DNA of 64,000 nt from Hippasteria phrygiana (taxonomy: Eukaryota; Echinodermata; Asteroidea; Valvatida; Goniasteridae): the NCBI GenBank assembly GCA_037893225.1, contig JAZGUH010000368.1, positions 310,001-374,000 on the forward strand, in the 5' to 3' direction. Made by a program: the position numbers and the translations under genes. Position 1 is the stretch's first letter. Every line of letters begins with the position of its first letter. Under the pieces are notes generated by a model. It made no database searches and was not told the origin of the DNA. It worked only from the letters and a program-made list of their open reading frames with translations. This document shows, one piece after another, positions 50,301-63,320 of this stretch.

Positions 50301-53300
50301 AAAAATTAGTGGGTAGGTAGATAGTGCTACTAGCATGTAAAATCCGAGGTGACGTCATGATGACGTCATCGGCTGATTTTCTGTGAATTTTTTAGTTCTA
50401 TCCCAAATCCCATAGACTTTGTACACGAATTTTGTAAGTGGCACTTTGGTCACTAAACAACCTCGGATCTTAATCAGACTTAACACAAACATAGACCCTC
50501 AGCTGAAAATGTAAGCCGAAACGTGACGTCATGATGACGTCATCACGTGTCATGTGACGTCATCTTAAATGTGCATTTTTCAAGGGCCTATATCTAGAGA
50601 ACGGTAGGTCCGATTGCCTTCAAACCTGGTATGTTATGGGAGCTCGTGTTATAGATGAAAATTAAGGTGACGTCATGATGACGTCATCATACGATTTTAC
50701 AGTAATATTAAAGTTTTTCAACTTCAAAGTTTCTTAAAGCCATATCTCACCAACAGAACATGCTAAATTCAAAATTCTTTTTGTAATAGCTTTGTTAGCT
50801 CCTATATTCTTTCACATACATTTGAAAAATGTGTGACGTCATCATGACGTCATCAAAAATGTGCATTTCTGAAACACACATAAGGGTACGTCCGATCGTC
50901 ATAAATATTAGTGGGTAGGTAGATAGTGCTACTAGCATGTAAAATCCGAGGTGACGTCATGATGACGTCATCGGCTGATTTTCTGTGAATTTTTTAGTTC
51001 TATCCCAAATCCCATAGACTTTGTACACGAATTTTGTAAGTGGCACTTTGGTCACTAAACAACCTCGGATCTTAATCAGACTTAACACAAACATAGACCC
51101 TCAGCTGAAAATGTAAGCCGAAACGTGACGTCATGATGACATCATCACGTGTCATGTGACGTCATCTTAAATGTGCATTTTTCAAGGGCCTATATCTAGA
51201 GAACGGTAGGTCCGATTGCCTTCAAACCTGGTATGTTATGGGAGCTCGTGTTATAGATGAAAATTAAGGTGACGTCATGATGACGTCATCATACGATTTT
51301 ACAGTAATATTAAAGTTTTTCAACTTCAAAGTTTCTTAAAGCCATATCTCACCAACAGAACATGCTAAATTCAAAATTCTTTTTGTAATAGCTTTGTTAG
51401 CTCCTATATTCTTTCACATACATTTGAAAAATGTGTGACGTCATCATGACGTCATCAAAAATGTGCATTTCTGAAACACACATAAGGGTACGTCCAATCG
51501 TCATAAATATTAGTGGGTAGGTAGATAGTGCTACTAGCATGTAAAATCCGAGGTGACGTCATGATGACGTTATCGGCTGATTTTCTGTGAATTTTTTAGT
51601 TCTATCCCAAATCCCATAGACTTTGTACACGAATTTTGTAAGTGGCACTTTGGTCACTAAACAACCTCGGATCTTAATCAGACTTAACACAAACATAGAC
51701 CCTCAGCTGAAAATGTAAGCCGAAACGTGACGTCATGATGACGTCATCACGTGTCATGTGACGTCATCTTAAATGTGCATTTTTCTAGGGCCTATATCTA
51801 GAGAACGGTAGGTCCGATTGCCTTCAAACCTGGTATGTTGGTATGGTAGCTCGTGTTATAGATGAAAATTAAGGTGACGTCATGATGACGTCATCATACG
51901 ATTTTACAGTAATATTAAAGTTTTTGAACTTCAAAGTTTCTTAAAGCCATATCTCACCAACAGAACATGCTAAATTCAAAATTCTTTTTGTAATAGCTTT
52001 GTTAGCTCCTATATTCTTTCACATACATTTGAAAAATGTGTGACGTCATCATGACGTCATCAAAAATGTGCATTTCTGAAACTCACATAAGGGTACGTCC
52101 GATCGTCATAAAAATTAGTGGGTAGGTAGATAGTGCTAATAGCATGTAAAATCCGAGGTGACGTCATGATGACGTCATCGGCTGATTTTCTGTGAATTTT
52201 TTAGTTCTATCCCAAATCCCATAGACTTTGTACACGAATTTTGTAAGTGGCACTTTGGTCACTAAACAACCTCGGATCTTAATCAGACTTAACACAAACA
52301 TAGACCCTAAGCTGAAAATGTAAGCCGAAACGTGACGTCATGATGACGTCATCACGTGTCATGTGACGTCATCTTAAATGTGCATTTTTCAAGAGCCTAT
52401 ATCTAGAGAACGGTAGGTCCGATTGCCTTCAAACCTGGTATGTTGGTATGGTAGCTCGTGTTATAGATGAAAATTAAGGTGACGTCATGATGACGTCATC
52501 ATACGATTTTACATTAATATTAAAATTTTTCAACTTCAAAGTTTCTTAAAGCCATATCTCACCAACAGAACATGCTAAATTCAAAATTCTTTTTGTAATA
52601 GCTTTGTTAGCTCCTATATTCTTTCACATACATTTGAAAAATGTGTGACGTCATCATGACGTCATCAAAAATGTGCATTTCTGAAACACACATAAGGGTA
52701 CGTCCAATCGTCATAAATATTAGTGGGTAGGTAGATAGTGCTACTAGCATGTAAAATCCGAGGTGACGTCATGATGACGTTATCGGCTGATTTTCTGTGA
52801 ATTTTTTAGTTCTATCCCAAATCCCATAGACTTTGTACACGAATTTTGTAAGTGGCACTTTGGTCACTAAACAACCTCGGATCTTAATCAGACTTAACAC
52901 AAACATAGACCCTCAGCTGAAAATGTAAGCCGAAACGTGACGTCATGATGACGTCATCACGTGTCATGTGACGTCATCTTAAATGTGCATTTTTCTAGGG
53001 CCTATATCTAGAGAACGGTAGGTCCGATTGCCTTCAAACCTGGTATGTTGGTATGGTAGCTCGTGTTATAGATGAAAATTAAGGTGACGTCATGATGACG
53101 TCATCATACGATTTTACAGTAATATTAAAGTTTTTGAACTTCAAAGTTTCTTAAAGCCATATCTCACCAACAGAACATGCTAAATTCAAAATTCTTTTTG
53201 TAATAGCTTTGTTAGCTCCTATATTCTTTCACATACATTTGAAAAATGTGTGACGTCATCATGACGTCATCAAAAATGTGCATTTCTGAAACTCACATAA

Positions 53301-54010
53301 GGGTACGTCCGATCGTCATAAAAATTAGTGGGTAGGTAGATAGTGCTAATAGCATGTAAAATCCGAGGTGACGTCATGATGACGTCATCGGCTGATTTTC
53401 TGTGAATTTTTTAGTTCTATCCCAAATCCCATAGACTTTGTACACGAATTTTGTAAGTGGCACTTTGGTCACTAAACAACCTCGGATCTTAATCAGACTT
53501 AACACAAACATAGACCCTAAGCTGAAAATGTAAGCCGAAACGTGACGTCATGATGACGTCATCACGTGTCATGTGACGTCATCTTAAATGTGCATTTTTC
53601 AAGAGCCTATATCTAGAGAACGGTAGGTCCGATTGCCTTCAAACCTGGTATGTTGGTATGGTAGCTCGTGTTATAGATGAAAATTAAGGTGACGTCATGA
53701 TGACGTCATCATACGATTTTACAGTAATATTAAAGTTTTTCAACTTCAAAGTTTCTTAAAGCCATATCTCACCAACAGAACATGCTAAATTCAAAATTCT
53801 TTTTGTAATAGCTTTGTTAGCTCCTATATTCTTTCACATACATTTGAAAAATGTGTGACGTCATCATGACGTCATCAAAAATGTGCATTTCTGAAACACA
53901 CATAAGGGTACGTCCGATCGTCATAAAAATTGGTGGGTAGGTAGATAGTGCCACTAGCATGCAAAATCCGAAGTGACGTCATGATGACGTCATCGGCTGA
54001 TTTTTTATGA
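47374..54010 (+). repeat. Satellite block 2: eleven ~602/605-bp units
   Basis: Unit starts at about 47,374, 47,981, 48,583, 49,188, 49,793, 50,395, 50,997, 51,599, 52,204, 52,809 and 53,414. Spacing is 602 or 605, the three bases coming from TGTTGGTATGG versus TGTTATGG variants. The pair starting 51,599/52,204 repeats as 52,809/53,414 with the same private variants (CTCACATAAG, GCTAATAGC), showing a recent two-unit (1,210-bp) duplication. Confidence 0.96.
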
Positions 54011-55592
54011 ATTTGTAAATGTTTCAAATTTCATTGTACTCTTAAAATTTTGCACTTCTTCAAATGCCATGAACTTCAAACTTGGCATATGCATTGACTA
54101 TCTACTCGAGATGGGTGCTGAATCATGACGTCATGATGACGTCATCACATGTCACGTGACGTCATCTTAAATTTGCATTTTTGAAGGCCCTATATCTATT
54201 TTTTTTCTGCTTCTTATTTTAGTTCTATCCCAAATCCCATAGACTTTGTGCATAGATTTTCTGATCGGCACTTTTGTCATCAAACAACATCGAATCTTAG
54301 TCAGAGTTAGCATAGGTATAGACCCTGATGCAAAGTCGTGCCGCGAAGAGTGACGTCATAATGACGTCTTCGTGTGGCATGTAACATGAACTTAAAGGTC
54401 AAGTTTGGAGTACGAAATGTTAATCATAAAATAATCTCAGATCTTAAATTTAGCAAAGACATAGACCTTCTGATACTTTATGTTAAATAAAAAAGAAAAA
54501 AAGGAAAAGCCATGCGTATGTTTACAACAGACGCACATTTTTTGGCGTTTCCGCTACAGCAGGAAAGCCTTTGTTTTTGTTCTGTTCGCGCGATTGTGTA
54601 GTTTAGTACACTTTCGCCCAGGCATGAACACAATCTACTTGAAAATTGTTCGTTTTGCCACATTCAGAACAAAGGGCCACGTCGAAGAACATCTGCAGGG
54701 GTTTTTTGGAGTGAAATCGTTAGCTAAGAGGTAACAAAATACGTGATTGCGCAATACCCAGCTTTACACGGATATATAGCTGGTGGGAGAGTAGTTGACC
54801 GAGCCAAAACGTGACACAACGTAAGAAAATCGTATTTTCCGCCTTAAAAAACCTTTCCAAATCACAAAAGCACGTGTCATTGGGATTCAGAGAAGTCTAC
54901 TTTAGTAACAAAAAAAGGCTTTTGGAATAATCAAATACTCCAGAAGCTAACATGAACACAATTAATACAGAAATCCTAAACTACACAATACCCACTATTT
55001 TGGTTTCTTCTTAAACACGAATTTTGTCTGCGGCACTTTGGTCACTAAACAACATCAGATCTTAAGCAAACTTAACCCAAACATAGACCCTAATCTGAAA
55101 TTGTGTGCCGAAGAGTGATGTCACGATGACGTCATTATGTGTTACGTGATGTCATCTTAAAGGCTCATTTTTCAAGGGCCCATATCAAGAGAACCGTAAG
55201 TCCAATTGCATTCAAACCTGGTATGTTGGCTAAACAAGTACATGTTATAAATCAAAATTGAGGTGACGTCATAATGACGTCATCATCTGATTTTTATGGT
55301 AATTTCAAAATTTTAACGTTAAAGATTCTTAAAACCACATCTCATCAACAGAACATGTTCAATTCAAAATTCCTTTTGTAATAGCTTTGTTAGCTCGTAC
55401 ATTCTTTTATATAAATGCGAAAAATTACTGAAGTCATAATGACGTCATTAAAGGCATGATTTCTTGAAAGACATATGGATAGACCATGTCTAATCGTCAC
55501 GAAACTTGGTGGTTAGGTAGATTTGTCACTAGTTTACAAAATTCGAAGTGACATCATAAAAACATATGGAAAAGCCCTATGTTCTTAATTTT
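54011..55592 (+). repeat. Spacer segment of block 2
   Basis: Near-identical to 45,541-47,062, but it runs further at the right (ACAAAATTCGAAGTGACATC, ATGGAAAAGCCCTATGTTC) before being cut by the next block's GGCTTTTCCGAC unit. Confidence 0.92.
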
Positions 55593-55687
55593 TTGGCTTT
55601 TCCGACACTCCGTCGGAAAAGGCCTTGTTTTTGTTCTGATTTTTTTTTTTTTTCTTCTTCTTCTTCTTCTTCTTCTTCTTCTTCTTT
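55593..55687 (+). repeat. Palindromic unit and (TTC)n, start of block 3
   Basis: One GGCTTTTCCGACACTCCGTC-type hairpin unit, a T-run and about twelve TTC units. Confidence 0.9.
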
Positions 55688-58095
55688 TAGTTCTGACCAA
55701 AATCCCATAGACTTTGTACACGAATTTTCTGCGCGGCACTTTAGGTCTTAAAAAACTTCAGATCTTAACCAAACTTACCTCAAACATAGACCCTAAGCTG
55801 AAATGGTATGTCGAAGAGTGACGTCATGATGACGTCATCACGTGTCACGTGACGTCATCTTAAAGGTGCGTTTTTCAAGGGCCCATATCTAGAGAACGGT
55901 AAGTCCGATTTCCTTCAAACCTGATATGTTGGTAGGCTAGCTCGTGTTATAGATGAAATTTGAGGTGACGTCAAGATGACGTCATCATACGATTTTATAG
56001 TAATTTTTAAGTTTTTGAAATTCAAAGTTTCTTAAAGCCATATCTCATCAACAGAACATGCTAAATTCAAAATTCTTTTTGTAATAGCTTTGTTAGCTCC
56101 TATATTCTTTCACATACATTTGAAAAATGTGTGACGTCATCATGACGTCATCAAAAATGTGCATTTCTGAAACACACATAAGGGTACGTCCGATCGTCAT
56201 AAAAATTAGTGGGTAGGTAGATAGTGCTACTAGCATGTAAAATCCGAGGTGACGTCATGATGACGTCATCGGCTGATTTTCTGTGAATTTTTTAGTTCTA
56301 TCCCAAATCCCATAGACTTTGTACACGAATTTTGTAAGTGGCACTTTGGTCACTAAACAACCTCGGATCTTAATCAGACTTAACACAAACATAGACCCTC
56401 AGCTGAAAATGTAAGCCGAAACGTGACGTCATGATGACGTCATCACGTGTCATGTGACGTCATCTTAAATGTGCATTTTTCAAGGTCCTATATCTAGAGA
56501 ACGGTAGGTCCGATTGCCTTCAAACCTGGTATGTTATGGGAGCTCGTGTTATAGATGAAAATTAAGGTGACGTCATGATGACGTCATCATATGATTTTAC
56601 AGTAATATTAAAGTTTTTCAACTTCAAAGTTTCTTAAAGCCATATCTCACCAACAGAACATGCTAAATTCAAAATTCTTTTTGTAATAGCTTTGTTAGCT
56701 CCTATATTCTTTCACATACATTTGAAAAATGTGTGACGTCATCATGACGTCATCAAAAATGTGCATTTCTGAAACACACATAAGGGTACGTCCGATCGTC
56801 ATAAAAATTAGTGGGTAGGTAGATAGTGCTACTAGCATGTAAAATCCGAGATGACGTCATGATGACGTCATCGGCTGATTTTCTGTGAATTTTTTAGTTC
56901 TATCCCAAATCCCATAGACTTTGTACACGAATTTTGTAAGTGGCACTTTGGTCAATAAACAACCTCGGATCTTAATCAGACTTAACACAAACATAGACCC
57001 TCAGCTGAAAATGTAAGCCGAAACGTGACGTCATGATGACGTCATCACGTGTCATGTGACGTCATCTTAAATGTGCATTTTTCAAGGGCCTATATCTAGA
57101 GAACGGTAGGTCCGATTGCCTTCAAACCTGGTATGTTATGGGAGCTCGTGTTATAGATGAAAATTAAGGTGACGTCATGATGACGTCATCATACGATTTT
57201 ACAGTAATATTAAAGTTTTTCAACTTCAAAGTTTCTTAAAGCCATATCTCACCAACAGAACATGCTAAATTCAAAATTCTTTTTGTAATAGCTTTGTTAG
57301 CTCCTATATTCTTTCACATACATTTGAAAAATGTGTGACGTCATCATGACGTCATCAAAAATGTGCATTTCTGAAACACACATAAGGGTACGTCCGATCG
57401 TCATAAAAATTAGTGGGTAGGTAGATAGTGCTACTAGCATGTAAAATCCGAGGTGACGTCATGATGACGTCATCGGCTGATTTTCTGTGAATTTTTTAGT
57501 TCTATCCCAAATCCCATAGACTTTGTACACGAATTTTGTAAGTGGCACTTTGGTCACTAAACAACCTCGGATCTTAATCAGACTTAACACAAACATAGAC
57601 CCTCAGCTGAAAATGTAAGCCGAAACGTGACGTCATGATGACGTCATCACGTGTCATGTGACGTCATCTTAAATGTGCATTTTTCTAGGGCCTATATCTA
57701 GAGAACGGTAGGTCCGATTGCCTTCAAACCTGGTATGTTGGTATGGTAGCTCGTGTTATAGATGAAAATTAAGGTGACGTCATGATCACGTCATCATACG
57801 ATTTTACAGTAATATTAAAGTTTTTCAACTTCAAAGTTTCTTAAAGCCATATCTCACCAACAGAACATGCTAAATTCAAAATTCTTTTTGTAATCGCTTT
57901 GTTAGCTCCTATATTCTTTCACATACATTTGAAAAATGTGTGACGTCATCATGACGTCATCAAAAATGTGCATTTCTGAAACACACATAAGGGTACGTCC
58001 GATCGTCATAAAAATTGGTGGGTAGGTAGATAGTGCCACTAGCATGCAAAATCCGAAGTGACGTCATGATGACGTCATCGGCTGATTTTTTATGA
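55688..58095 (+). repeat. Satellite block 3: four ~602-bp units
   Basis: Unit starts at about 55,688, 56,295, 56,897 and 57,499. The last unit carries the same terminal variants (GTGCCACTAGCATGCAAAAT, TTTTTTATGAATTTG) as the last units of blocks 1 and 2, so block ends are conserved while the middle expands. Confidence 0.95.
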
Positions 58096-59690
58096 ATTTG
58101 TAAATGTTTCAAATTTCATTGTACTCTTAAAATTTTGCACTTCTTCAAATGCCATGAACTTCAAACTTGGCATATGCATTGACTATCTACTCGAGATGGG
58201 TGCCGAATCATGACGTCATGATGACGACATCACATGTCACGTGACGTCATCTTAAATTTGCATTTTTGAAGGCCCTATATCTATTTTTTTTCTGCTTCTT
58301 ATTTTAGTTCTATCCCAAATCCCATAGACTTTGTGCATAGATTTTCTGATCGGCACTTTTGTCATCAAACAACATCGAATCTTAGTCAGAGTTAGCATAG
58401 GTATAGACCCTGATGCAAAGTCGTGCTGCGAAGAGTGACGTCATAATGACGTCTTCGTGTGGCATGTAACATGAACTTAAAGGTCAAGTTTGGAGTACGA
58501 AATGTTAATCATAAAATAATCTCAGATCTTAAACTTAGCAAAGACATAGACCTTCTGATACTTTATGTTAAATAAAAAAGAAAAAAAGGAAAAGCCATGC
58601 GTATGTTTACAACAGACGCACATTTTTTGGCGTTTCCGCTACAGCAGGAAAGCCTTTGTTTTTGTTCTGTTCGCGCGATTGTGTAGTTTAGTACACTTTC
58701 GCCCAGGCATGAACACAATCTACTTGAAAATTGTTCGTTTTGCCACATTCAGAACAAAGGGCCACGTCGAAGAACATCTGCAGGTTTTTTTTTGGAGTGA
58801 AATCGTTAGCTAAGAGGTAACAAAATACGTGATTGCGCAATACCCAGCTTTACACGGATATATAGCTGGTGGGAGAGTAGTTGACCGAGCCAAAACGTGA
58901 CACAACGTAAGAAAATCGTATTTTCCGCCTTAAAAAACCTTTCCAAATCACAAAAGCACGTGTCATTGGGATTCAGAGAAGTCTACTTTAGTAACAAAAA
59001 AAGGCTTTTGGAATAATCAAATACTCCAGAAGCTAACATGAACACAATTAATACAGAAATCCTAAACTACACAATACCCACTATTTTGGTTTCTTCTTAA
59101 ACACGAATTTTGTCTGCGGCACTTTGGTCACTAAACAACATCAGATCTTAAGCAAACTTAACCCAAACATAGACCCTAATCTGAAATTGTGTGCCGAAAA
59201 GTGACATCATGATGACGTCATTATGTGTCACGTGATGTCATCTTAAAGGCGCATTTTTCAAGGCCCATATCAAGAGAACCGTAAGTCCAATTGCATTCAA
59301 ACCTGGTATGTTGCTAGACAAGTACGTTATAAATACAAATTGAGGTGACGTCATAATGACGTCATCATATGATTTTTATAGTAATTTCAAAGTTTTAACA
59401 TTAAAGATTCTTAAAACCATATCTCATCAACAGAACATATGTTAAATTCAAAATTATTTTTGTAATAGCTTTGTTAGCTCGTACATTCTTTTATATAAAT
59501 GCGAAAAATTTCTGAGGTCATAATGACGTCATCAAAGGCATGATTTCTTGAAAGACATATAAGGGTAGACCATGTCTAATCGTCATGAAACTTGGTGGTT
59601 AGGTAGATTTGTCACTAGTTTACAAAATTCGAAATAACATCATAAAAACATATGGAAAAGCCCTATGTTCTTAAAAACATAGACCTCTAG
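58096..59690 (+). repeat. Spacer segment of block 3 with complete right end
   Basis: Same spacer again, the only copy that reaches the end CTATGTT-cttaaa-AACATAG-ACCT-CTAG followed by T. Confidence 0.92.
59663..59690 (+). other. Helitron-like 3' terminus 1
   Basis: 7-bp stem CTATGTT/AACATAG with a 6-base loop, four bases, then CTAG|T. A hairpin shortly before CTRR and a T target base is the classic Helitron 3' end. Confidence 0.55.
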
Positions 59691-59879
59691 TTTTTTTTTC
59701 TTTTTTTTTTTTTTTTCTTCTTTTTCAGACTTTTGCCCATAGCATTTGTACACGATTTCTTTCTGCCAGGCACTTTGGCTACTTTTATGCAGCCGATTGC
59801 CTTTAAACTTAACAGACACTTAGACCAACTACTCAGGATGCATGCCGAACTTTTACGTCATGATGACATCATCACGTGA

Positions 59880-61650
59880 TTTTTTATGAATTTTTGAATT
59901 TTGAAAATCGTAACATTCATTAAATTATATCTAGCGAACAAAACAAGATATTTTCAAAATTCTTTTTCTTATAGCTTTGGTATGTCTCAAAGATATGCCT
60001 TAAAAAGCGAAAATTGTGTGACGTCATGATGACGTCATCAAAAATGCTTTTTTTTTTTTACGCATGTAAGGGTCAATCTGATTACAAAAATGTATATATT
60101 GAATTTTGCTGTACCCAATTCCAAAATTTCATGATCGTGGCTCACTCAAGTAAGAAATGACAGCCATTTCAAAATTTAGACCAAATTCAATATAACACAA
60201 AGGAATTCTGGGACGGGCTGATAACCATGGCTATTATGAGCTTGCTGTTTATAAAAGGGGTTGATTTCTAGTCTTTTTTCAAGTCGCTGAATTTTTGAAG
60301 TATTACAATCGTAACATTCTTTTCAATATATCTAGCGAACAAAACAAGATATTTTCAAAATTCTTTTTGTTATAGCTTTGGTATGTCTCAAAGATATGCC
60401 CTAAAAGGCGAAAATTGTGTGACGTCATGATGACGTCATCAAAAATATTGGTTTTTTTTAACGCATGTAAGGATCAATCCGATTACAAAAATGTATACAT
60501 TGTATTTTTCTGTACCCAATTCCAAAATTTCATGATCGTGGCTCACTCAAGTAAGAAATGACAGCCATTTCAAAATTTAGACCAAATTCAATATAACACA
60601 AAGGAATTCTGGGACGGGCTGATAACCATGGCTATTATGAGCTTGCTGTTTATAAAAGGGGTTGATTTCTAGTCTTTTTTCAAGTCGCTGAATTTTTGAA
60701 GTTCTAAAATCGTAACATTCTTTTCAATATATCTAGCGAACAAAACAAGATATTTTCAAAATTATTTTTGTTACAGCTTTGGTATGTCTCAAAGATATGC
60801 CCTAAATGGCGAAAATTGTGTGACGTCATGATGACGTCATCAACAATATTTTTTTTTTAAAACGCATGTAAGGGTCAATCTGATTACAAAAATGTATACA
60901 TTGAATTTTCCTGTACCTAATTCCAAAATTTCGTGATCGTGGCTCACTCAAGTAAGAAATAGGAGCCATTTCAAAATGTAGACCAAATTCAATATAACAC
61001 AAAGGAATTCTGGGAAGGGCTGATAACCATGGCTTAAATGTGCATGCTGTTTATAAAAAGGGTTGATTTGTAGTCTTTTTTCAAGTCGCTGAATTCTTGA
61101 AGTTTTAAAATCGTAACATTCTTTTCAATATATCTAGCGAACAAAACAAGATATTTTCAAAATTATTTTTGTTATAGCTTTGGTATGTCTCAAAGATATG
61201 CCCTAAAAGGCGAAAATTGTGTGACGTCATGATGACGTCATCAACAATATTTTTTTTTTTTAACGCATGTAAGGGTCAATCCGATTACAAAAATGTATAC
61301 ATTGAATTTTTCTGTACGTAATTCCAAAATTTCATGGTCGTGGCTCACTCAAGTAAGAAATAGGAACCGTTTCAAAATTTAGACCAAATTCAATATAACA
61401 CAAAGGAATTCTGGGAAGGGCAGATAACCATGGCTTAAATGAGCATGCTGTTTATAAAAAGGGTTGATTTGTAGTCTTTTTTCAAGTCGCTGAATTTTAA
61501 ATTTTTGGAATCGTAACATTCTTTTCAATATATCTAGCGAACAAAACAAGATATTTTCAAAATTCTTTTTGTTATAGCTTTGGTATGTCTCAAAGATATG
61601 CCCTAAAAAGCGAAAATTGTGTGACGTCATGATGACGTCATAAAAAAAAA
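59880..61650 (+). repeat. 401-bp tandem array, about five units
   Basis: The motif GCGAAAATTGTGTGACGTCA starts at 60,007, 60,408, 60,809, 61,210 and 61,610. Each unit has one TGACGTCATGATGACGTCA core and shares ATCTAGCGAACAAAACAAGA and GGAATTCTGGGA blocks. Outside the core it differs from the 602-bp units. Confidence 0.93.
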
Positions 61651-61662
61651 TCTTTTTTCAAG

Positions 61663-62290
61663 TCGCTAGAATATTGCCCATAGCATTTGTAAACTTTTTC
61701 TTTCTTACCGGCCACTTTGGCTACTTTTAAACTTAGCAGACACTTACTCCAACTGCTCACAATGTGTGCCGAACCTTTACGTCATGATGACGTCATCACA
61801 TGTCACGTGACGTCATCTTAAAGGGGCATTTTTCGAAGCCATATATCTACAAAAGTACAAGTCCGATTAAGTTGGAACGTAATATCTAGGTATGCCACCG
61901 GGTGTTATAGATGAACATTGACATGACGTTATGATCAAGTCATAACATGTCACGTGGTGTCATCTTAAAGGGGCACTCGCTAGATTATTGCCCATAGCAT
62001 TTGTAAACGTTTTCTTTCTTACCGGCCAGTTTGGCTACTTTTAAACTTGGCAGACACTTACCCCAACTGCTCAGAATGTGTGCCTAACTTTTACGTCATG
62101 ATGACGTCATCACATGTCACGTGACGTCATCTTAAAGGGGCATTTTTCGAAGCCATATATCTACAAATGTACAAGTCCGATTCAGTTGAAACACACCATT
62201 TAGGTATGCCACCCGGTGTCATAGATGAAAATTGACATGACGTTATGATGAAGTCATTACATGTTATGTGATGTCATCTTAAAGGGGCAT
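61663..62290 (+). repeat. 314-bp tandem array, two units
   Basis: Units start at 61,663 and 61,977, with a third start at 62,291 (TCGCTAG..ATT.CCCATAGC). Each has one intact and one decayed core (ATGACGTTATGATCAAGTCA) and CATGTCACGTGACGTCATC-like sequence. Confidence 0.9.
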
Positions 62291-62462
62291 TCGCTAGGCT
62301 ATTTCCCATAGCATTTGTACACGATTCCTTTTTTTAAACCAATCCTTCACACATCCAATAACAACATCTTCATCCCTCCGTCATTGCTAACTAACAAACA
62401 ACTTTAAATATTGATACACATTTGACATCCAAACTAACAATAAAAAAAATCGAAACAGCCCT

Positions 62463-62489
62463 GTGTTTGTCCACAAACACTTGCCTCTA

Positions 62490-62490
<1 letters not shown>
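62463..62490 (+). other. Helitron-like 3' terminus 2
   Basis: GTGTTTG-TCCA-CAAACAC hairpin, six bases, then CTAG|T. Same architecture as 59,663-59,690 with unrelated stem sequence, at the right edge of the array. Confidence 0.55.
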
Positions 62491-62523
<33 letters not shown>

Positions 62524-62535
62524 GAATTATTATTC

Positions 62536-62571
<36 letters not shown>
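62491..62571 (+). repeat. (ATT)n microsatellite
   Basis: About 27 TTA/ATT units with two interruptions (AGAATT, CTTATT), starting directly at the Helitron-like terminus. Confidence 0.95.
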
Positions 62572-62574
<3 letters not shown>

Positions 62575-62879
62575 AGGTCAAAGGTAAAACTCCTCATGAT
62601 TCCGATGATTCGTAAATAATTGACGGGTTTCAAATTTATTCCGGGCCCAATTAACGTAAAATAAGCAAGGTTCCTATGTCTAAAATATTGTAGATTCGGA
62701 TTCCAACACAATCGGTAAGCTTATTGATTCATTCACCGTACCCGGCCGCATATTTTTTTTCTAAATGGGCGTATCTAGACCGCTATTACCACATGCATAT
62801 TCATGATTAAGCGAAAACAAGTCTGAGAACCTGTCTCACAGCTCACACAGCCACAACGCCCATTTATGATAATTGCCCC

Positions 62880-63320
62880 TAACTTTCCTAGGAAAGAAAT
62901 CACGCAACCCGGCCCCTACCCCTAGAAATATGGGGCTCCTACCATATTTCTAGGAGTACCCGACCCCCTAGGCCTAGTGTATATCCCAGCCCCGTCCAAA
63001 ACGACAGCGCTGTCCGGCCCACATCAACACCAGTCACCCCGCCAAGTACCCCATCCCCGCATATCCCAGCCCCGTGCCACAAAACATAGACCGACGCCCA
63101 GCCAAGACGGCCGTCCCAATTCCACAACCAAGGATCCCCAGCGATCTCCCCCCCCCACCGCCCCCACCTCCCCCGCCGAGAAACCCCAGCGATTCTATCT
63201 GCGAGTGGAGTCGACTTGTCTCAATGGACGACTTGTCTTCCGATTTGACGCAAAAACGGTCGAGTTGTCTCGAGTCGGCCATACAACGGTCGAGTTGTCC
63301 GATCCGAGCACCCTGTAGGT
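62880..63320. other. C-rich then GTCGAGTTGTC-repeat region
   Basis: C-rich DNA with TATCCCAGCCCCGT repeated twice, a run of CCCCCACC, then several (A/G)GTCGAGTTGTC words. CATTGAGACAAGTCGACT on its minus strand matches CTATTGAGACAAGTCGACT at 42,810-42,828. Open frames on both strands are low-complexity and not convincing genes. Confidence 0.6.

Noticed and set aside
43734..58095. CRISPR array
   Set aside because: Units are contiguous ~602-bp tandem repeats without short unique spacers, in a eukaryotic genome.
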